From Candidatus Falkowbacteria bacterium CG02_land_8_20_14_3_00_36_14 (GTDB taxonomy: Bacteria > Patescibacteriota > Patescibacteriia > Patescibacteriales > UM-FILTER-36-11), in the NCBI GenBank assembly GCA_002781265.1, contig PETS01000105.1, forward strand, positions 1 through 47,034: DNA of 47,034 bases. The letters are read 5' to 3'. The stretch's first letter is position 1; the number at the start of each line of letters is the position of its first letter. Of the stretch, positions 24,896 through 34,044 are shown piece after piece. A program made the translations under genes and the position numbers. The notes under the pieces were generated by a model. It was not told where the DNA came from, made no database searches, and worked only from the letters and a program-made list of their open reading frames with translations.

Positions 24896-27061
24896 ATGCT
24901 TGATGAAAAATTTTTAAACATGCTTTGTTGCCCGAAACGGTTTTGTCGCGGAGATTTGGAAGAATCGGCGGAAAACGAGGAATCGATTTTAAAATGCAAA
25001 AACTGCGGGGATAAATATTCCATAAAAGAGGGAATTCCTATTTTATTTCCGAACATCAAATATTCTTCAAATATCCACCGCCGACATTGGGATTTAGAAA
25101 TGAACGCAAAAAGTTACGCAAAAAAATATAATAGTTATTTAAAAAAACAGGGGTCAGCCTGGGGGTTGTATACTCATTTATCGGAATTAGAGGCGATAAA
25201 TAAACTCACTAAAGATATTGATTTATCCGGCAAGACTATAATAGACGCCGGATGTGGCAATGGTAGATTGCTTTCCGCTTATCCGGAGGCTAAAAATAAA
25301 ATAGGAATTGACACATCATTATCGTTACTTGAGGAAACAAAAAAAAGAGAACCGAGCTTTTGGCTTATATGCGGCCAGCTTGAAGATATGCCGTTTAAAG
25401 ATTGTATTGCCGATTTTTCTATAAGCATAAGGGTATTCCAGCATTTACAAGCCCCAGAACATGCTTTTTCGGAAATGGTTAGAGTAACGAAGCCATCAGG
25501 ATATATTTCTCTAGAAGTATACAATAAATTTAATTTAAAAGAATTGTACAAAAAATTTCGGATGTCTAAATTAATTAAAAATAGATGGCCGTGGGGTTTG
25601 GATTACGATAGATATTATTCATATAGAGAAATTGAAAAATGGTGTGGGGATAACTTTGTAAAACCAATTAAATATTCAGGAGCTGGCTGGGGAATTTATT
25701 TTTATTTTTTTGAAGTAATACAATTCAGGAGGTTTGCCCCACAGTGGTTCCAAAAAATTGTTTTTAATTTTTTTCTTTACCTTGAAAGAATAATTGGTCT
25801 TTGGCCGTTTTTTTCAAAAACCATGGAAAAAATATGTTTTATCGGAAGCATTCAGGCGAAAGAAAAAAATAGAACATTTTTTAAGAAAATAAGCGACCGC
25901 TTAAAGAGCGTGAGAAAAGAAAAAAAGGCGAAAGAATTTGAAAAAAAATTTGAGAATAGAAATTATTGTTATATAAGAGATGATATGTATCACTTGAAAT
26001 CCTCCATTGACTGGATAAAGAAAGCTCAAGACAATACCGCCGACGCCGGTGTTAGCAGGGGGGTAAGCTTGATTTCAAGTTTAAAAAGCAATAGTCGGGG
26101 CTGGCAACCGTCATATCCGGAAACAACCGGTTATATAATCCCAACAATTTTAAAAGCCGCTGATATGCTTGATGATTATGATTTATTAAGAAGGGCAAAA
26201 TTAATGGCTGATTGGGAATTATCCATTATATTTCGAGATGGGGCAGTGCATGGGGGAAATATAGGGGTAAAATCTAATTGCGCAGTTTTTGATACTGGTC
26301 AAGTTATTAGGGGTCTTTACGCTATTTACAAGAAAACAAATGAAAAGAAATATCTGGACGTAGCTATTAAATCTTCCAATTGGATATTAAATAATGAGAA
26401 CGCAAGAAAAGGAAATTGGACTGAAAATAACGCTTCCTCTGTTGATTCCTCTACGACGACTTATAATATTTACGCGATTGCGCCGATTATAGAAATGGGG
26501 GTAGATATCGGGAATAGCGAATTTAAAGAGCTGGGGAGAAGAGCCGCTGAATTTACCGTCAGTATGCAAAATGATAGCGGTTGGTTTGAAGGCGCTGATT
26601 TTAAGAAAACGGACAGTGCTTTACTACATACAATAGCATATACGATTGACGGGTTGTGGGATGTCGGCATCTTATTAGATGAAGAAAAATTTTTAAATTC
26701 CGCGAAAAAAGGGTTGGACGGAGTTTTATCACAAATGAACGATAGGGGTTTTATTCCGGGGCGTATGGATAGCGATTGGAATGCATCCGCGGATTGGGCG
26801 TGTTTGACCAGTATAGCTCAGATTGGCGTTGCATGCGTAAAAGTTTACAAAAAAGGAGGAAATAAAAAATATTTGGAAGCGGCTTTGAAGGCGAAAGATT
26901 TTTTAAAGACCTGCCAGAATAATTTTAATGATGAACATGGCGGGCTGGGGGCTTTGTGGGGAAGCTGGCCGATTTCCGGCGGTTACGGAAAATATGAAGC
27001 GCTAAATTGGGCGGTCAAATATTTTGCGGATTTATTGATTGCGCTAAGAAGCGTAAATTAA
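24896..27061 (+). CDS. Fusion: Trm112-like zinc domain, SAM methyltransferase and alpha-toroid domain
   Basis: A 721-residue protein with three parts. Residues 1-50 are a Trm112-like zinc segment (Cys11/Cys12 and CKNCG at 34-38, then SIKEGIPILFP). Residues about 85-330 are a class I methyltransferase (IIDAGCGNGRLL near 115, SIRVFQHLQAPEHAF, TKPSGYISLE). From about 365 to the end come repeated helix pairs with YPETTGYIIPTILKAAD, VFDTGQVIRGLYAIYKK, GNWTENNASS and NWAVKYFADLL, like the alpha/alpha toroids of glucuronyl C5-epimerases and unsaturated glycoside hydrolases. The fusion suggests methylation coupled to epimerisation or trimming of the same glycan. No signal peptide is seen, so it acts in the cytoplasm. 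Separate function of the parts is inferred. Confidence 0.78.
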   Translation: MLDEKFLNMLCCPKRFCRGDLEESAENEESILKCKNCGDKYSIKEGIPILFPNIKYSSNIHRRHWDLEMNAKSYAKKYNSYLKKQGSAWGLYTHLSELEAINKLTKDIDLSGKTIIDAGCGNGRLLSAYPEAKNKIGIDTSLSLLEETKKREPSFWLICGQLEDMPFKDCIADFSISIRVFQHLQAPEHAFSEMVRVTKPSGYISLEVYNKFNLKELYKKFRMSKLIKNRWPWGLDYDRYYSYREIEKWCGDNFVKPIKYSGAGWGIYFYFFEVIQFRRFAPQWFQKIVFNFFLYLERIIGLWPFFSKTMEKICFIGSIQAKEKNRTFFKKISDRLKSVRKEKKAKEFEKKFENRNYCYIRDDMYHLKSSIDWIKKAQDNTADAGVSRGVSLISSLKSNSRGWQPSYPETTGYIIPTILKAADMLDDYDLLRRAKLMADWELSIIFRDGAVHGGNIGVKSNCAVFDTGQVIRGLYAIYKKTNEKKYLDVAIKSSNWILNNENARKGNWTENNASSVDSSTTTYNIYAIAPIIEMGVDIGNSEFKELGRRAAEFTVSMQNDSGWFEGADFKKTDSALLHTIAYTIDGLWDVGILLDEEKFLNSAKKGLDGVLSQMNDRGFIPGRMDSDWNASADWACLTSIAQIGVACVKVYKKGGNKKYLEAALKAKDFLKTCQNNFNDEHGGLGALWGSWPISGGYGKYEALNWAVKYFADLLIALRSVN

Positions 27062-27078
27062 TTTTTTAAACCAAATGT

Positions 27079-27765
27079 ATGTATAAAAAACCGTTAAAAA
27101 AATTGCCAAAATTTCTTTTTAATTTGTATGTCCATCGTCTGATAAAATCCTATCCTAATTATCAGCCAATTATTAATAATGGTAAGTTGATTATGGGCGG
27201 AGATAGGAACTGTTTAGACAGATGGGAATTAGTTAAAAAGGAAATTATAGATTATAAAGCAAGTTCAGTTTTGGATATTGGATGCGCGGAAGGGTTTTAT
27301 ATATTACAGGCCGCGAAAGAGTGCGGCTGTGTTTCCCTAGGGATTGATGCGGATATTCGCCGTTTGAATATGGCCCAAAATCAGATATCATTGGAAAAGA
27401 TTGCGCCAGCCGGATTTTTATTAGCCGAGGTTAATGAAGAGTTGATAAATAAATTGCCAAAATTTGATGTTATAGTCTTTATGTCAGTGATGCATCACAT
27501 GATGTATTCCAAGGGAGCGGATTACTGCAAAAATATTTTGATTGCCCTTCGCAAAGCAATAGGAAAAGTAATGATTTTTGAAATGGGTCAATCAAATGAG
27601 TTAAAAAATAAGTGGGCTACGCGATTGCCAAATATGGGCGATAATCCGCATAAATGGATAAGGAATTTTTTACTTTCAGCCGGATTTTCCATGGTTGAAA
27701 AAATCGGCGAAAGCGATTCTTATCAAAAAGATCAAAATAGAGCGATATTTAAAGTTAAACCATAA
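27079..27765 (+). CDS. Class I SAM methyltransferase
   Basis: A 228-residue methyltransferase. SAM motif VLDIGCAEGFYILQAAK lies near residue 60. It is followed by LGIDADIRRLNMAQ and FDVIVFMSVMHHMM, with the double His of several small-molecule and sugar methyltransferases. A basic N-terminus (KKPLKKLPKF) may touch membrane lipids. The stop codon overlaps the start of the kinase-like gene. The substrate is unknown. Confidence 0.82.
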   Translation: MYKKPLKKLPKFLFNLYVHRLIKSYPNYQPIINNGKLIMGGDRNCLDRWELVKKEIIDYKASSVLDIGCAEGFYILQAAKECGCVSLGIDADIRRLNMAQNQISLEKIAPAGFLLAEVNEELINKLPKFDVIVFMSVMHHMMYSKGADYCKNILIALRKAIGKVMIFEMGQSNELKNKWATRLPNMGDNPHKWIRNFLLSAGFSMVEKIGESDSYQKDQNRAIFKVKP

Positions 27766-28535
27766 TGAAAATAAAAGTATTGGGAAATAAATTTATACGA
27801 GATACGAAATTTTCTATTTTAAAGGTAGGTAGATATGTGATTAAAATACCTTTTTCTTTTGCCGCTTTGCGAGAAGCAAAAACAGAGGCAGAGAACGTTC
27901 AAGAAGCGGAAAAAGATTTATTTTTTTCTTTATTTTTGCCTCCGTACAAATATTTTTCAGTTATTAAAGTTATCCCATATTTAAGTTTATTTACTGATAA
28001 TCCAAGTTGGCAAAATTTGATAGAGAATTATTTTGCCGCCGCGTTTAAAGATTCTAAACTTTGGGAGAAGAAAAGAATAAAAGATTTATCGGATTTTAGA
28101 TATTTTTTAAGGTTTATTAAAGAGTATGATTTTGAAAGCTATAATTGGTGGGAAAATTATTTAGATAATTTAAAAATTTCTTCTTCTTCGGCGCATGGAG
28201 ATTTTCATATAGATAATATTTTAACAGAAAATAATAAGTTATTTTTTATTGATTGGGCAAGATATAGGCCCCTGTCTTCCCGCTATTTTGATTTAATGGA
28301 GTTTTATATTTTTTCCAAGAAAAAAGAAAAAGAGTCATGGATGAATGCCTGGCAAGAGGAATTTGGCCTTAGCGAGATTTTTAAAATTAATATAAACAGA
28401 AGCCATTGGAACGCATATGGAATATGGAAAACTGCCGAGGAATTAAAAACAATTTATTTAAGGAAAGGATTATATAAATATAAATGTAAAAAATATATAG
28501 AGTTTATCGAAAAATTTAAGGAGATTATTGTATGA
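27765..28535 (+). CDS. APH-fold phosphotransferase
   Basis: A 256-residue protein with the aminoglycoside phosphotransferase/choline kinase fold. The catalytic loop is SSAHGDFHIDNIL and the metal-binding Asp is in FFIDWARY, followed by SRYFDLMEFY. The N-terminal ATP lobe is short, with KVGRYVIKIPFSFAALREA carrying a likely ATP-binding Lys and Glu. In glycan clusters such kinases phosphorylate sugars, choline or other head groups. Kinase WaaP-type action on a glycan is possible. Its TGA overlaps the next ATG. Confidence 0.78.
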   Translation: MKIKVLGNKFIRDTKFSILKVGRYVIKIPFSFAALREAKTEAENVQEAEKDLFFSLFLPPYKYFSVIKVIPYLSLFTDNPSWQNLIENYFAAAFKDSKLWEKKRIKDLSDFRYFLRFIKEYDFESYNWWENYLDNLKISSSSAHGDFHIDNILTENNKLFFIDWARYRPLSSRYFDLMEFYIFSKKKEKESWMNAWQEEFGLSEIFKININRSHWNAYGIWKTAEELKTIYLRKGLYKYKCKKYIEFIEKFKEIIV

Positions 28536-29731
28536 ACAAAATAAAAATACTATGCCTTAGTTTTCATACTCCTCCCGCGGTCAGGCCACAGGCCATTTTA
28601 ATCGGCAAAATGATTCCGGAATGGATCAGGCAGGGGTTGGAGCCGGTAATTATTACATACGAAGAAAGCGGTGAGTGGGATATAAATGCCCCTGTATTTA
28701 AGATTAAAAATTTTTGTATAAATAAATTTTTTAATAAGATTCAGCCGCTAAGGGAATTTTTTAGGTATAGATATTACAAAAAATTAACCGATATTATAGA
28801 AGATATAGCTCAAAAAAATAAAATTGATGTTATTTTTTCCTTTGCTAAGCCGATTGACAGTAATATTGTCGGGGCTATGCTGAAAAAGAGATTGAGCCTC
28901 CCCTTTGTTTCTCATTTTAGCGACCCATGGTATGATGATCCGTACAGGTCTTTTCCAAAATTTGAAGAAAAAAAAGTTTTATGGCAGGAAAATTTTATCA
29001 TAAAAAATAGCGATAAAGTTATTTTTACTAATGAAACGGCCAGAAAGCTAGTTATGAAAAAATACCCCGAGTCTTGGTTTAAAAAATCCGGAGTAATTCC
29101 CCATTGCTTTAACCTAAAAGATTATTCGGAGGCCCAAAAAATTGGTTCGGATAAGTTTATCATAAGTCATATCGGCGCTTTTTATAAAAAAAGAAATTCC
29201 GAACCGCTTTTTCAGGCACTTAAAAAAATAATAGATGAGAATCCCGGGCTTGCTCACAAATTTAGAATTGAGTTAGTGGGCGCGGTTAATGATTACGCGG
29301 GTTATAGCGCGAAGGGCATAGAAAATATGGCCGAGGTTTATCACCTAAAAGATAATATAAAAATTATTCCGCCGGTCAGCTACGAGGAGAGCTTAAAATA
29401 TATGAAATCATCTGACTGTTTGGTGGTAATTGACGCTGATATGCCTGGAAGTCCGTTTTTACCGTCAAAAGTTGTTGATTACGCGGGTAGCGGCAATACT
29501 ATTTTGGGCATAACTCCAAAGGGGAGTCCAACGGCCGAGTTTTTGAAAAATTTAGGTTACGGCAGTTTTTCTTACGATGAATCAGACAAGCTTAAGGATT
29601 ACCTGAATAATCTAATAAGTAGCCGAGTTGAGATGAAAGTTAATCAAAGTTTTTTAGAAAGTTTTACTGTTAGTTCAACCACTAAAAAATTAATCAGTTT
29701 TTTTAATGAAGTTTTACCAAAGAATTCTTAA
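28532..29731 (+). CDS. GT4-like glycosyltransferase
   Basis: A 399-residue GT-B protein. It begins KIKILCLSFHTPPAVRPQA, as in sugar-cluster GT4 enzymes. It has SHFSDPWYDDPYRSF, a transition to the donor domain at KFIISHIGAFYKKRNSEPLF, and PPVSYEESLKYMKSSDCLVVID. The donor-site segment PGSPFLPSKVVDYAGSG replaces the usual EX7E with a variant, as in many of this subgroup. AAGGAG lies eight bases before the ATG, one of the few Shine-Dalgarno-like sites here. The gene overlaps its upstream neighbour by 4 bases and the next ORF by up to 26. Confidence 0.83.
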   Translation: MNKIKILCLSFHTPPAVRPQAILIGKMIPEWIRQGLEPVIITYEESGEWDINAPVFKIKNFCINKFFNKIQPLREFFRYRYYKKLTDIIEDIAQKNKIDVIFSFAKPIDSNIVGAMLKKRLSLPFVSHFSDPWYDDPYRSFPKFEEKKVLWQENFIIKNSDKVIFTNETARKLVMKKYPESWFKKSGVIPHCFNLKDYSEAQKIGSDKFIISHIGAFYKKRNSEPLFQALKKIIDENPGLAHKFRIELVGAVNDYAGYSAKGIENMAEVYHLKDNIKIIPPVSYEESLKYMKSSDCLVVIDADMPGSPFLPSKVVDYAGSGNTILGITPKGSPTAEFLKNLGYGSFSYDESDKLKDYLNNLISSRVEMKVNQSFLESFTVSSTTKKLISFFNEVLPKNS

Positions 29732-29756
29732 AAAATTTAATAAAGAATTGCTTAAA

Positions 29757-30653
29757 ATGAAAAAAGGAAGATTGGAGATAATCCTTTATCATTTTGTTTC
29801 CGATGAAAATAATATTTTTACCGGTTTTGGCCATAATGTTAAGCCAGTCGTATTTAGAGAACAGATTAAATATCTATCAGAAAATTACACCATTATATCA
29901 TTTGAACAGGCTAAAAATGTTATTATTAATGGTTACAAGGGGCCGTATGTGAGCATTTGCTTTGACGATGGATATTCAAATAATATAATTGAGGCTTATC
30001 CAATATTGGAAGAATTTAAAATCCCCGCGACTATATTTATTTGTCCTTCGGTTTTGGGCAATCGTGATTTGCTTTGGCGGGACAAGATAAGATATATTAT
30101 TAACAGCAATCTTACCAGCCAATTTATTGATTTTCTAAAAAAATGCGATAATTTTTCAAAATATAATTTTTCGCTTTCAGTAAATAATAATTTTTACGGC
30201 TGGTCAAAGAAAGCGTCGGCAATTACCGATATGTCCATTCAAGACGATTTAAATGATTTTTTTAAATTTAAAAATATTAAAGCGCCTGAAATTGCTGCGC
30301 AATGCAATTTGTATATAAAAAAAAGCGATATCGGGGAATTTAAGTACTTGAGTTTCGGCAATCATACTTGGTCGCATCCTCTTATGACATGCCTTGATTT
30401 CTATAAACAAGAAGAGGAGATTTTAAAAGCCCATAAATATTTAGAGGAAGTGGAAATATCCCCATGTGCCTTGTCGTTGCCATTCGCGCCATATAATGCG
30501 GATACTATCGCTATTTGTAAAAAACTTAACTATGATTTTATTTTAGATGTAAGCGATGAGGGCAATATCATCGGCAGAAGAGGGGATGATTTTTTGTTCC
30601 TGCATCGCAAAATGGCCCCTGCCACTTTGAAGGGACTTAAAGCGATAATTTAA
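29757..30653 (+). CDS. NodB-type polysaccharide deacetylase
   Basis: A carbohydrate esterase family 4 enzyme of 298 residues from this start. Motif 1 is SICFDDGYSNN, with the catalytic base and metal Asp. Motif 2 is FGNHTWSHPLMT, with the two metal His. Motif 3-like SLPFAPYN and the late FLFLHRKMAP end the barrel. It removes N- or O-acetyl groups from polysaccharide or glycolipid amino sugars. An earlier ATG at 29706 adds 17 basic residues but overlaps the upstream gene by 26 bases; either start is possible. No signal peptide is evident, so the substrate may be a cytoplasmic lipid-linked sugar. Confidence 0.85.
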   Translation: MKKGRLEIILYHFVSDENNIFTGFGHNVKPVVFREQIKYLSENYTIISFEQAKNVIINGYKGPYVSICFDDGYSNNIIEAYPILEEFKIPATIFICPSVLGNRDLLWRDKIRYIINSNLTSQFIDFLKKCDNFSKYNFSLSVNNNFYGWSKKASAITDMSIQDDLNDFFKFKNIKAPEIAAQCNLYIKKSDIGEFKYLSFGNHTWSHPLMTCLDFYKQEEEILKAHKYLEEVEISPCALSLPFAPYNADTIAICKKLNYDFILDVSDEGNIIGRRGDDFLFLHRKMAPATLKGLKAII

Positions 30654-30655
30654 TA

Positions 30656-31435
30656 ATGAAAATAAATACTATGATTGATAACTATGATCCGCAAAAATTA
30701 AAAGGTAGATTTGATAAAGAATCCATACATTGGCAAAAATTATATCAACAAAATGATAATAAAGATCGCATCTATAATAACAAAAAATATCGCCAGCAAT
30801 ATGTCTTGGAAATACTGGGGCCTGGCTCCGGGAAAGTTTTAGATTTAGGATGCGGGGCGGGAAGTTTTTTTGAGCATCTGGAAGGTTTGGGCTACGAGGT
30901 TACGGGCGTGGACTTCTCCCCCGAAATGGTGAAATTGGCAGCGTCCGCCGCCGGCAATTTAAAAAGAAGCCGGGCTGTTCAGGGCGACGTGTTAAATCTT
31001 CCCTTTGAAAGCCGTACCTTTGACGCTTTAATAGCCGTAGGATTGCTTGAGTATTTGCCCAATGACGAAAGTTTTTTAAAAATAGTCGGCAATTTCGTTA
31101 AGCCTGGAGGAAAGATTATTGTCACCTTGCGGAATTCTTTATGCGCAGAAAGAAAGCTTTGGAAGTTTTACCAAAAATTGGGGATTAATGTTAATAAGGC
31201 GGATTATTTTTATCGCGAGCATAATCCGGCGCATTTTAAATTATTTCTTGAATCGCTTGGCTTTAAAAATATCAATATTCGTTTCTGCCATTTTTATCCC
31301 ATGCCTTGGCCATTAAGCAGTTTTTTCTCTTCTTTGAATAATTATTTAGCGCATAAAATGGAGCGCCGGTTTTCTAATAGTGAGAATAAATTTCTTGGCT
31401 CAACCTGCATTGTTAAGTTTGAGGTTCCATTTTAA
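30656..31435 (+). CDS. Class I SAM methyltransferase
   Basis: A 259-residue methyltransferase of the Methyltransf_11/25 type. Motif I is KVLDLGCGAGSFFEHL, the acidic end of strand two is TGVDFSPEMVKLA, then GDVLNLPFESRTFDALIAVGLLEYLP and KPGGKIIVTLRN. It closely resembles small-molecule and sugar O-methyltransferases of glycan loci. It starts two bases after the deacetylase gene and ends 25 bases before wecB. Substrate unknown. Confidence 0.87.
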   Translation: MKINTMIDNYDPQKLKGRFDKESIHWQKLYQQNDNKDRIYNNKKYRQQYVLEILGPGSGKVLDLGCGAGSFFEHLEGLGYEVTGVDFSPEMVKLAASAAGNLKRSRAVQGDVLNLPFESRTFDALIAVGLLEYLPNDESFLKIVGNFVKPGGKIIVTLRNSLCAERKLWKFYQKLGINVNKADYFYREHNPAHFKLFLESLGFKNINIRFCHFYPMPWPLSSFFSSLNNYLAHKMERRFSNSENKFLGSTCIVKFEVPF

Positions 31436-31460
31436 AATTTTTAAACGTTTTAAAACAATT

Positions 31461-32546
31461 ATGAAAATCGCAATTATTTTAGGCACAAGGCCGGAGATCA
31501 TAAAAATGGCTCCGATTATAAAGGAATTAGATAGTAGGGGGGTTGACTATTTTATTTTACATACGGGCCAGCATTACAGCTATGAAATGGACAGAAAATT
31601 TTTTGAGGACTTGGGATTAAGGGAACCGCATTATAATTTGAATGTGGGCGGCAATGAATACAGAAAGCAGGTCGGGCAGATGATTAGAGAAATTATTAAA
31701 ATACTGGATGAAACAAGGCCGGATGTTATTTTAGTGCAAGGGGATACCAATACGGTTTTAGCCGGAGCGCAGGCGGCCAATAAATTAGGCATAAAAATCG
31801 GCCATCATGAAGCTGGCTTAAGAAGCCATAATTTAACTATGCTTGAGGAAACCAATAGGATAATTACCGACCATATTTCAGATTATTTGTTTTGCCCGAC
31901 AGAAGACGCTAGGAATAATTTAAGAGAGGAAGGAATTAGTGAAGATAAAATTTTTTTAACCGGCAATACCGTTGTTGACGCTTTGCTGCAAAACATTGAG
32001 TTAGCCGATAAAAAAGTTAATATTTTAGAAAAATTGAATTTAAGCAAAGGAAATTATATCGTGGTTACGGCGCATCGGGCGGAAAATGTAGATATTGAGG
32101 AGCGGCTTAAAGGCATTCTTGAGGGGCTTGGACTTGTCGCCAAGAGTTTAGGTTTGCCTATTATATATCCAATGCACCCGCGAACGATGAATAATATAAA
32201 AAAATTAGGGCTGCAAAGCCCAGAAGGAGTGGAAATTATTGAGCCATTGGGATATTTTGAGTTCTTACAGCTTGAAGCAAACGCGAAGTTAATAATAACG
32301 GATTCTGGAGGCGTGCAAGAAGAGGCCTGTATATTAAAAATCCCTTGTGTGACAGTTCGGGATGAAACGGAAAGGCCGGAAACAATCAAGGTGGGTGTGA
32401 ATATCCTCGCCGGCGTGGATTCGGAAAGGATTTTAGAGTGCGTGAAAAAAATGTTAGAGGACGGTAAAGATTGGATAAATCCGTTCGGCGATGGGCAGGC
32501 GGGGAAAAGAATTGTGGATCATCTTTTATCTTTTTTTAACGAGTAA
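31461..32546 (+). CDS. wecB: UDP-N-acetylglucosamine 2-epimerase (non-hydrolysing)
   Basis: A 361-residue GT-B-fold epimerase converting UDP-GlcNAc to UDP-ManNAc. It has IILGTRPEIIKMAPII at the N-terminus, ILVQGDTNTVLAGAQAA, GHHEAGLRS, VTAHRAENV, PMHPRT and ITDSGGVQEEACIL, the full set of substrate-site motifs. I chose ATG 31461 because a longer in-frame start at 31380 lies inside the preceding gene and adds unrelated residues. It is the last gene of the long plus-strand glycan run and converges with the sugar transferase on the minus strand. Confidence 0.93.
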   Translation: MKIAIILGTRPEIIKMAPIIKELDSRGVDYFILHTGQHYSYEMDRKFFEDLGLREPHYNLNVGGNEYRKQVGQMIREIIKILDETRPDVILVQGDTNTVLAGAQAANKLGIKIGHHEAGLRSHNLTMLEETNRIITDHISDYLFCPTEDARNNLREEGISEDKIFLTGNTVVDALLQNIELADKKVNILEKLNLSKGNYIVVTAHRAENVDIEERLKGILEGLGLVAKSLGLPIIYPMHPRTMNNIKKLGLQSPEGVEIIEPLGYFEFLQLEANAKLIITDSGGVQEEACILKIPCVTVRDETERPETIKVGVNILAGVDSERILECVKKMLEDGKDWINPFGDGQAGKRIVDHLLSFFNE

Positions 32547-32570
32547 AAGAAGAATTTTATCCATTCTAAT

Positions 32571-33941
32571 TTACACCCCCTTTCTGCTTAAAACAGTCGC
32601 TATCGTTTTTAAAATAATAGACAGGTCAAGGTAGATTGACCGGTTTTTTATATAGAAGAGGTCGTATTGCAATTTTTTTATGCTGTCCTCTGGCGAAGGC
32701 GAATGGTATTCTCCGGAAATCTGATCCCAGCCGGTCACCCCCGGTTTGACCAGCATTCTTTCCCGATAAAAAGGAATTTTATCTTCCAGGCCTTTAATAA
32801 GCTCCGGCCTCTCCGGCCGGGGACCGACAAAACTCATCTCGCCTTTTAATATATTTATAATTTGCGGGATTTCATCAATGCGGGTTTTTCTTAAAAAAGA
32901 TCCTAATTTAGTAATGCGCTTGTCATTATTAATAGTCGGAGAGAAATTATTATGGGTATTGGCCATAGTGCGGAATTTATATATTTTAAACTGCTTATTA
33001 TTTTTCCCCACTCTCATCTGCTTAAAGATAATCGTTCCTTTTGATTCCAATTTAATAAAAAGTCCTATTAGGGGCCAAAAAATAATGGTCAGTATTAAAA
33101 TTATTAATGCCAAAATAACATCATAAGCGCGTTTAAAAATATCAAACCAGTTTTTATTGCCTTCGCTTAAATTTTCCAAAAACCACATCTTATTAATAAC
33201 TTCAATCAGCACCCGGCCGGTAATGTTTTCATAAAAATTAGGCAGATTGATATAATTTATTTTTAAAGAAAGGCAATTAAATAAAATTTCGCGCAAATCT
33301 TTTGATTCGTAAGGATTGGCTGTTAATATAATAGTGGATATTTTATCGGCCGCAATTAAATTTTTTAAATTATCCAAGGTTTTTATTATCGGGATATTAT
33401 GGTAATTTTCTATTTCATTATTTCCGGTATCAACTATAAAAGAAACCTTGTAGCCCAGATGGGGTTTTTCCATAAGGACGGCCGCTAGTTCTTTCACCAT
33501 TTTATTCAGCCCGAAGATGGCAATATTATTTTTAGGCAAATGGGATTTTAACAGCCAGTTATAGGTCTGGCGCCAAAGCGAGAAAAGGGTGGCAAATATA
33601 AGAACATAAATTAATAAATTAGTTTTGGGCGCTACTCCTATCTGCGGATTTAAATAAAAAAAAGCGATAGAGAGAAGGCCGGCAATGCCGATGCTCTTAA
33701 AAGCAAGCTGGAAAAATTTTACATTATTAACGGCGCTATGCAGGTCGTAAAGGCGGGCTATGTAAAATATCAAAATCCAGACAACAAAAATAACGGAAAA
33801 CGGGCCAAAATGGTTCTGCCAAACATGGCCGGCCGGCATTTCCCAATATCTTAATAATAAAGTAATATACAGGGAAAAATATAAGATGATAATATCTCCG
33901 GCCAATATCACGACTTGCTTAAATTTAGTTTTACTATTCAT
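32571..33941 (-). CDS. Polyprenyl-phosphate sugar phosphotransferase (WcaJ/WbaP-like)
   Basis: A 456-residue initiating phosphoglycosyltransferase. It moves a sugar-1-phosphate from a UDP-sugar to undecaprenyl phosphate in the inner membrane. Four N-terminal helices, a CoA-binding-like domain (NNIAIFGLNKMVKELAAVL) and a C-terminal catalytic Bac_transf domain are present. The latter begins FKRAYDVILALI and contains KFRTM, LRKTRIDEIPQIIN, GEMSFVGPRPERPEL and KPGVTGWDQISG. It would start glycan assembly on the lipid carrier. It converges with wecB and is transcribed from a divergent promoter shared with holB, so it may be regulated apart from the rest of the cluster. Confidence 0.93.
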   Translation of the reverse strand: MNSKTKFKQVVILAGDIIILYFSLYITLLLRYWEMPAGHVWQNHFGPFSVIFVVWILIFYIARLYDLHSAVNNVKFFQLAFKSIGIAGLLSIAFFYLNPQIGVAPKTNLLIYVLIFATLFSLWRQTYNWLLKSHLPKNNIAIFGLNKMVKELAAVLMEKPHLGYKVSFIVDTGNNEIENYHNIPIIKTLDNLKNLIAADKISTIILTANPYESKDLREILFNCLSLKINYINLPNFYENITGRVLIEVINKMWFLENLSEGNKNWFDIFKRAYDVILALIILILTIIFWPLIGLFIKLESKGTIIFKQMRVGKNNKQFKIYKFRTMANTHNNFSPTINNDKRITKLGSFLRKTRIDEIPQIINILKGEMSFVGPRPERPELIKGLEDKIPFYRERMLVKPGVTGWDQISGEYHSPSPEDSIKKLQYDLFYIKNRSIYLDLSIILKTIATVLSRKGV

Positions 33942-33947
33942 GATGTT

Positions 33948-33976
33948 ACTATAATTAGTTTATATAAAAAAATCAA
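33948..33976 (-). promoter_or_regulatory. Promoter of the sugar transferase, predicted leaderless
   Basis: On the minus strand TTGATT (33976-33971) is separated by 17 bases from TATAGT (33953-33948). Only six bases lie between the -10 box and the ATG at 33941. Transcription would start at or within a base or two of the start codon, giving an mRNA without a Shine-Dalgarno leader. The same spacing holds for the holB promoter facing it. Confidence 0.7.
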
Positions 33977-34009
33977 GGATTAGCAATATAATATTAAATT
34001 TTACTAATA

Positions 34010-34038
34010 TTGATTTATTATCTGCCGGCTGTTATAAT
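34010..34038 (+). promoter_or_regulatory. Promoter of holB, predicted leaderless
   Basis: TTGATT at 34010-34015, a 17-base spacer and a perfect TATAAT at 34033-34038. The ATG of holB follows after six bases, at the expected transcription start. The promoter heads the housekeeping block. Confidence 0.75.
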
Positions 34039-34044
34039 CATATT

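Noticed and set aside
31380..31460. Longer start of the wecB frame
   Set aside because: The extra 27 residues lie inside the preceding methyltransferase gene and lack family similarity; ATG 31461 gives the usual MKIAIILGTRPE start.
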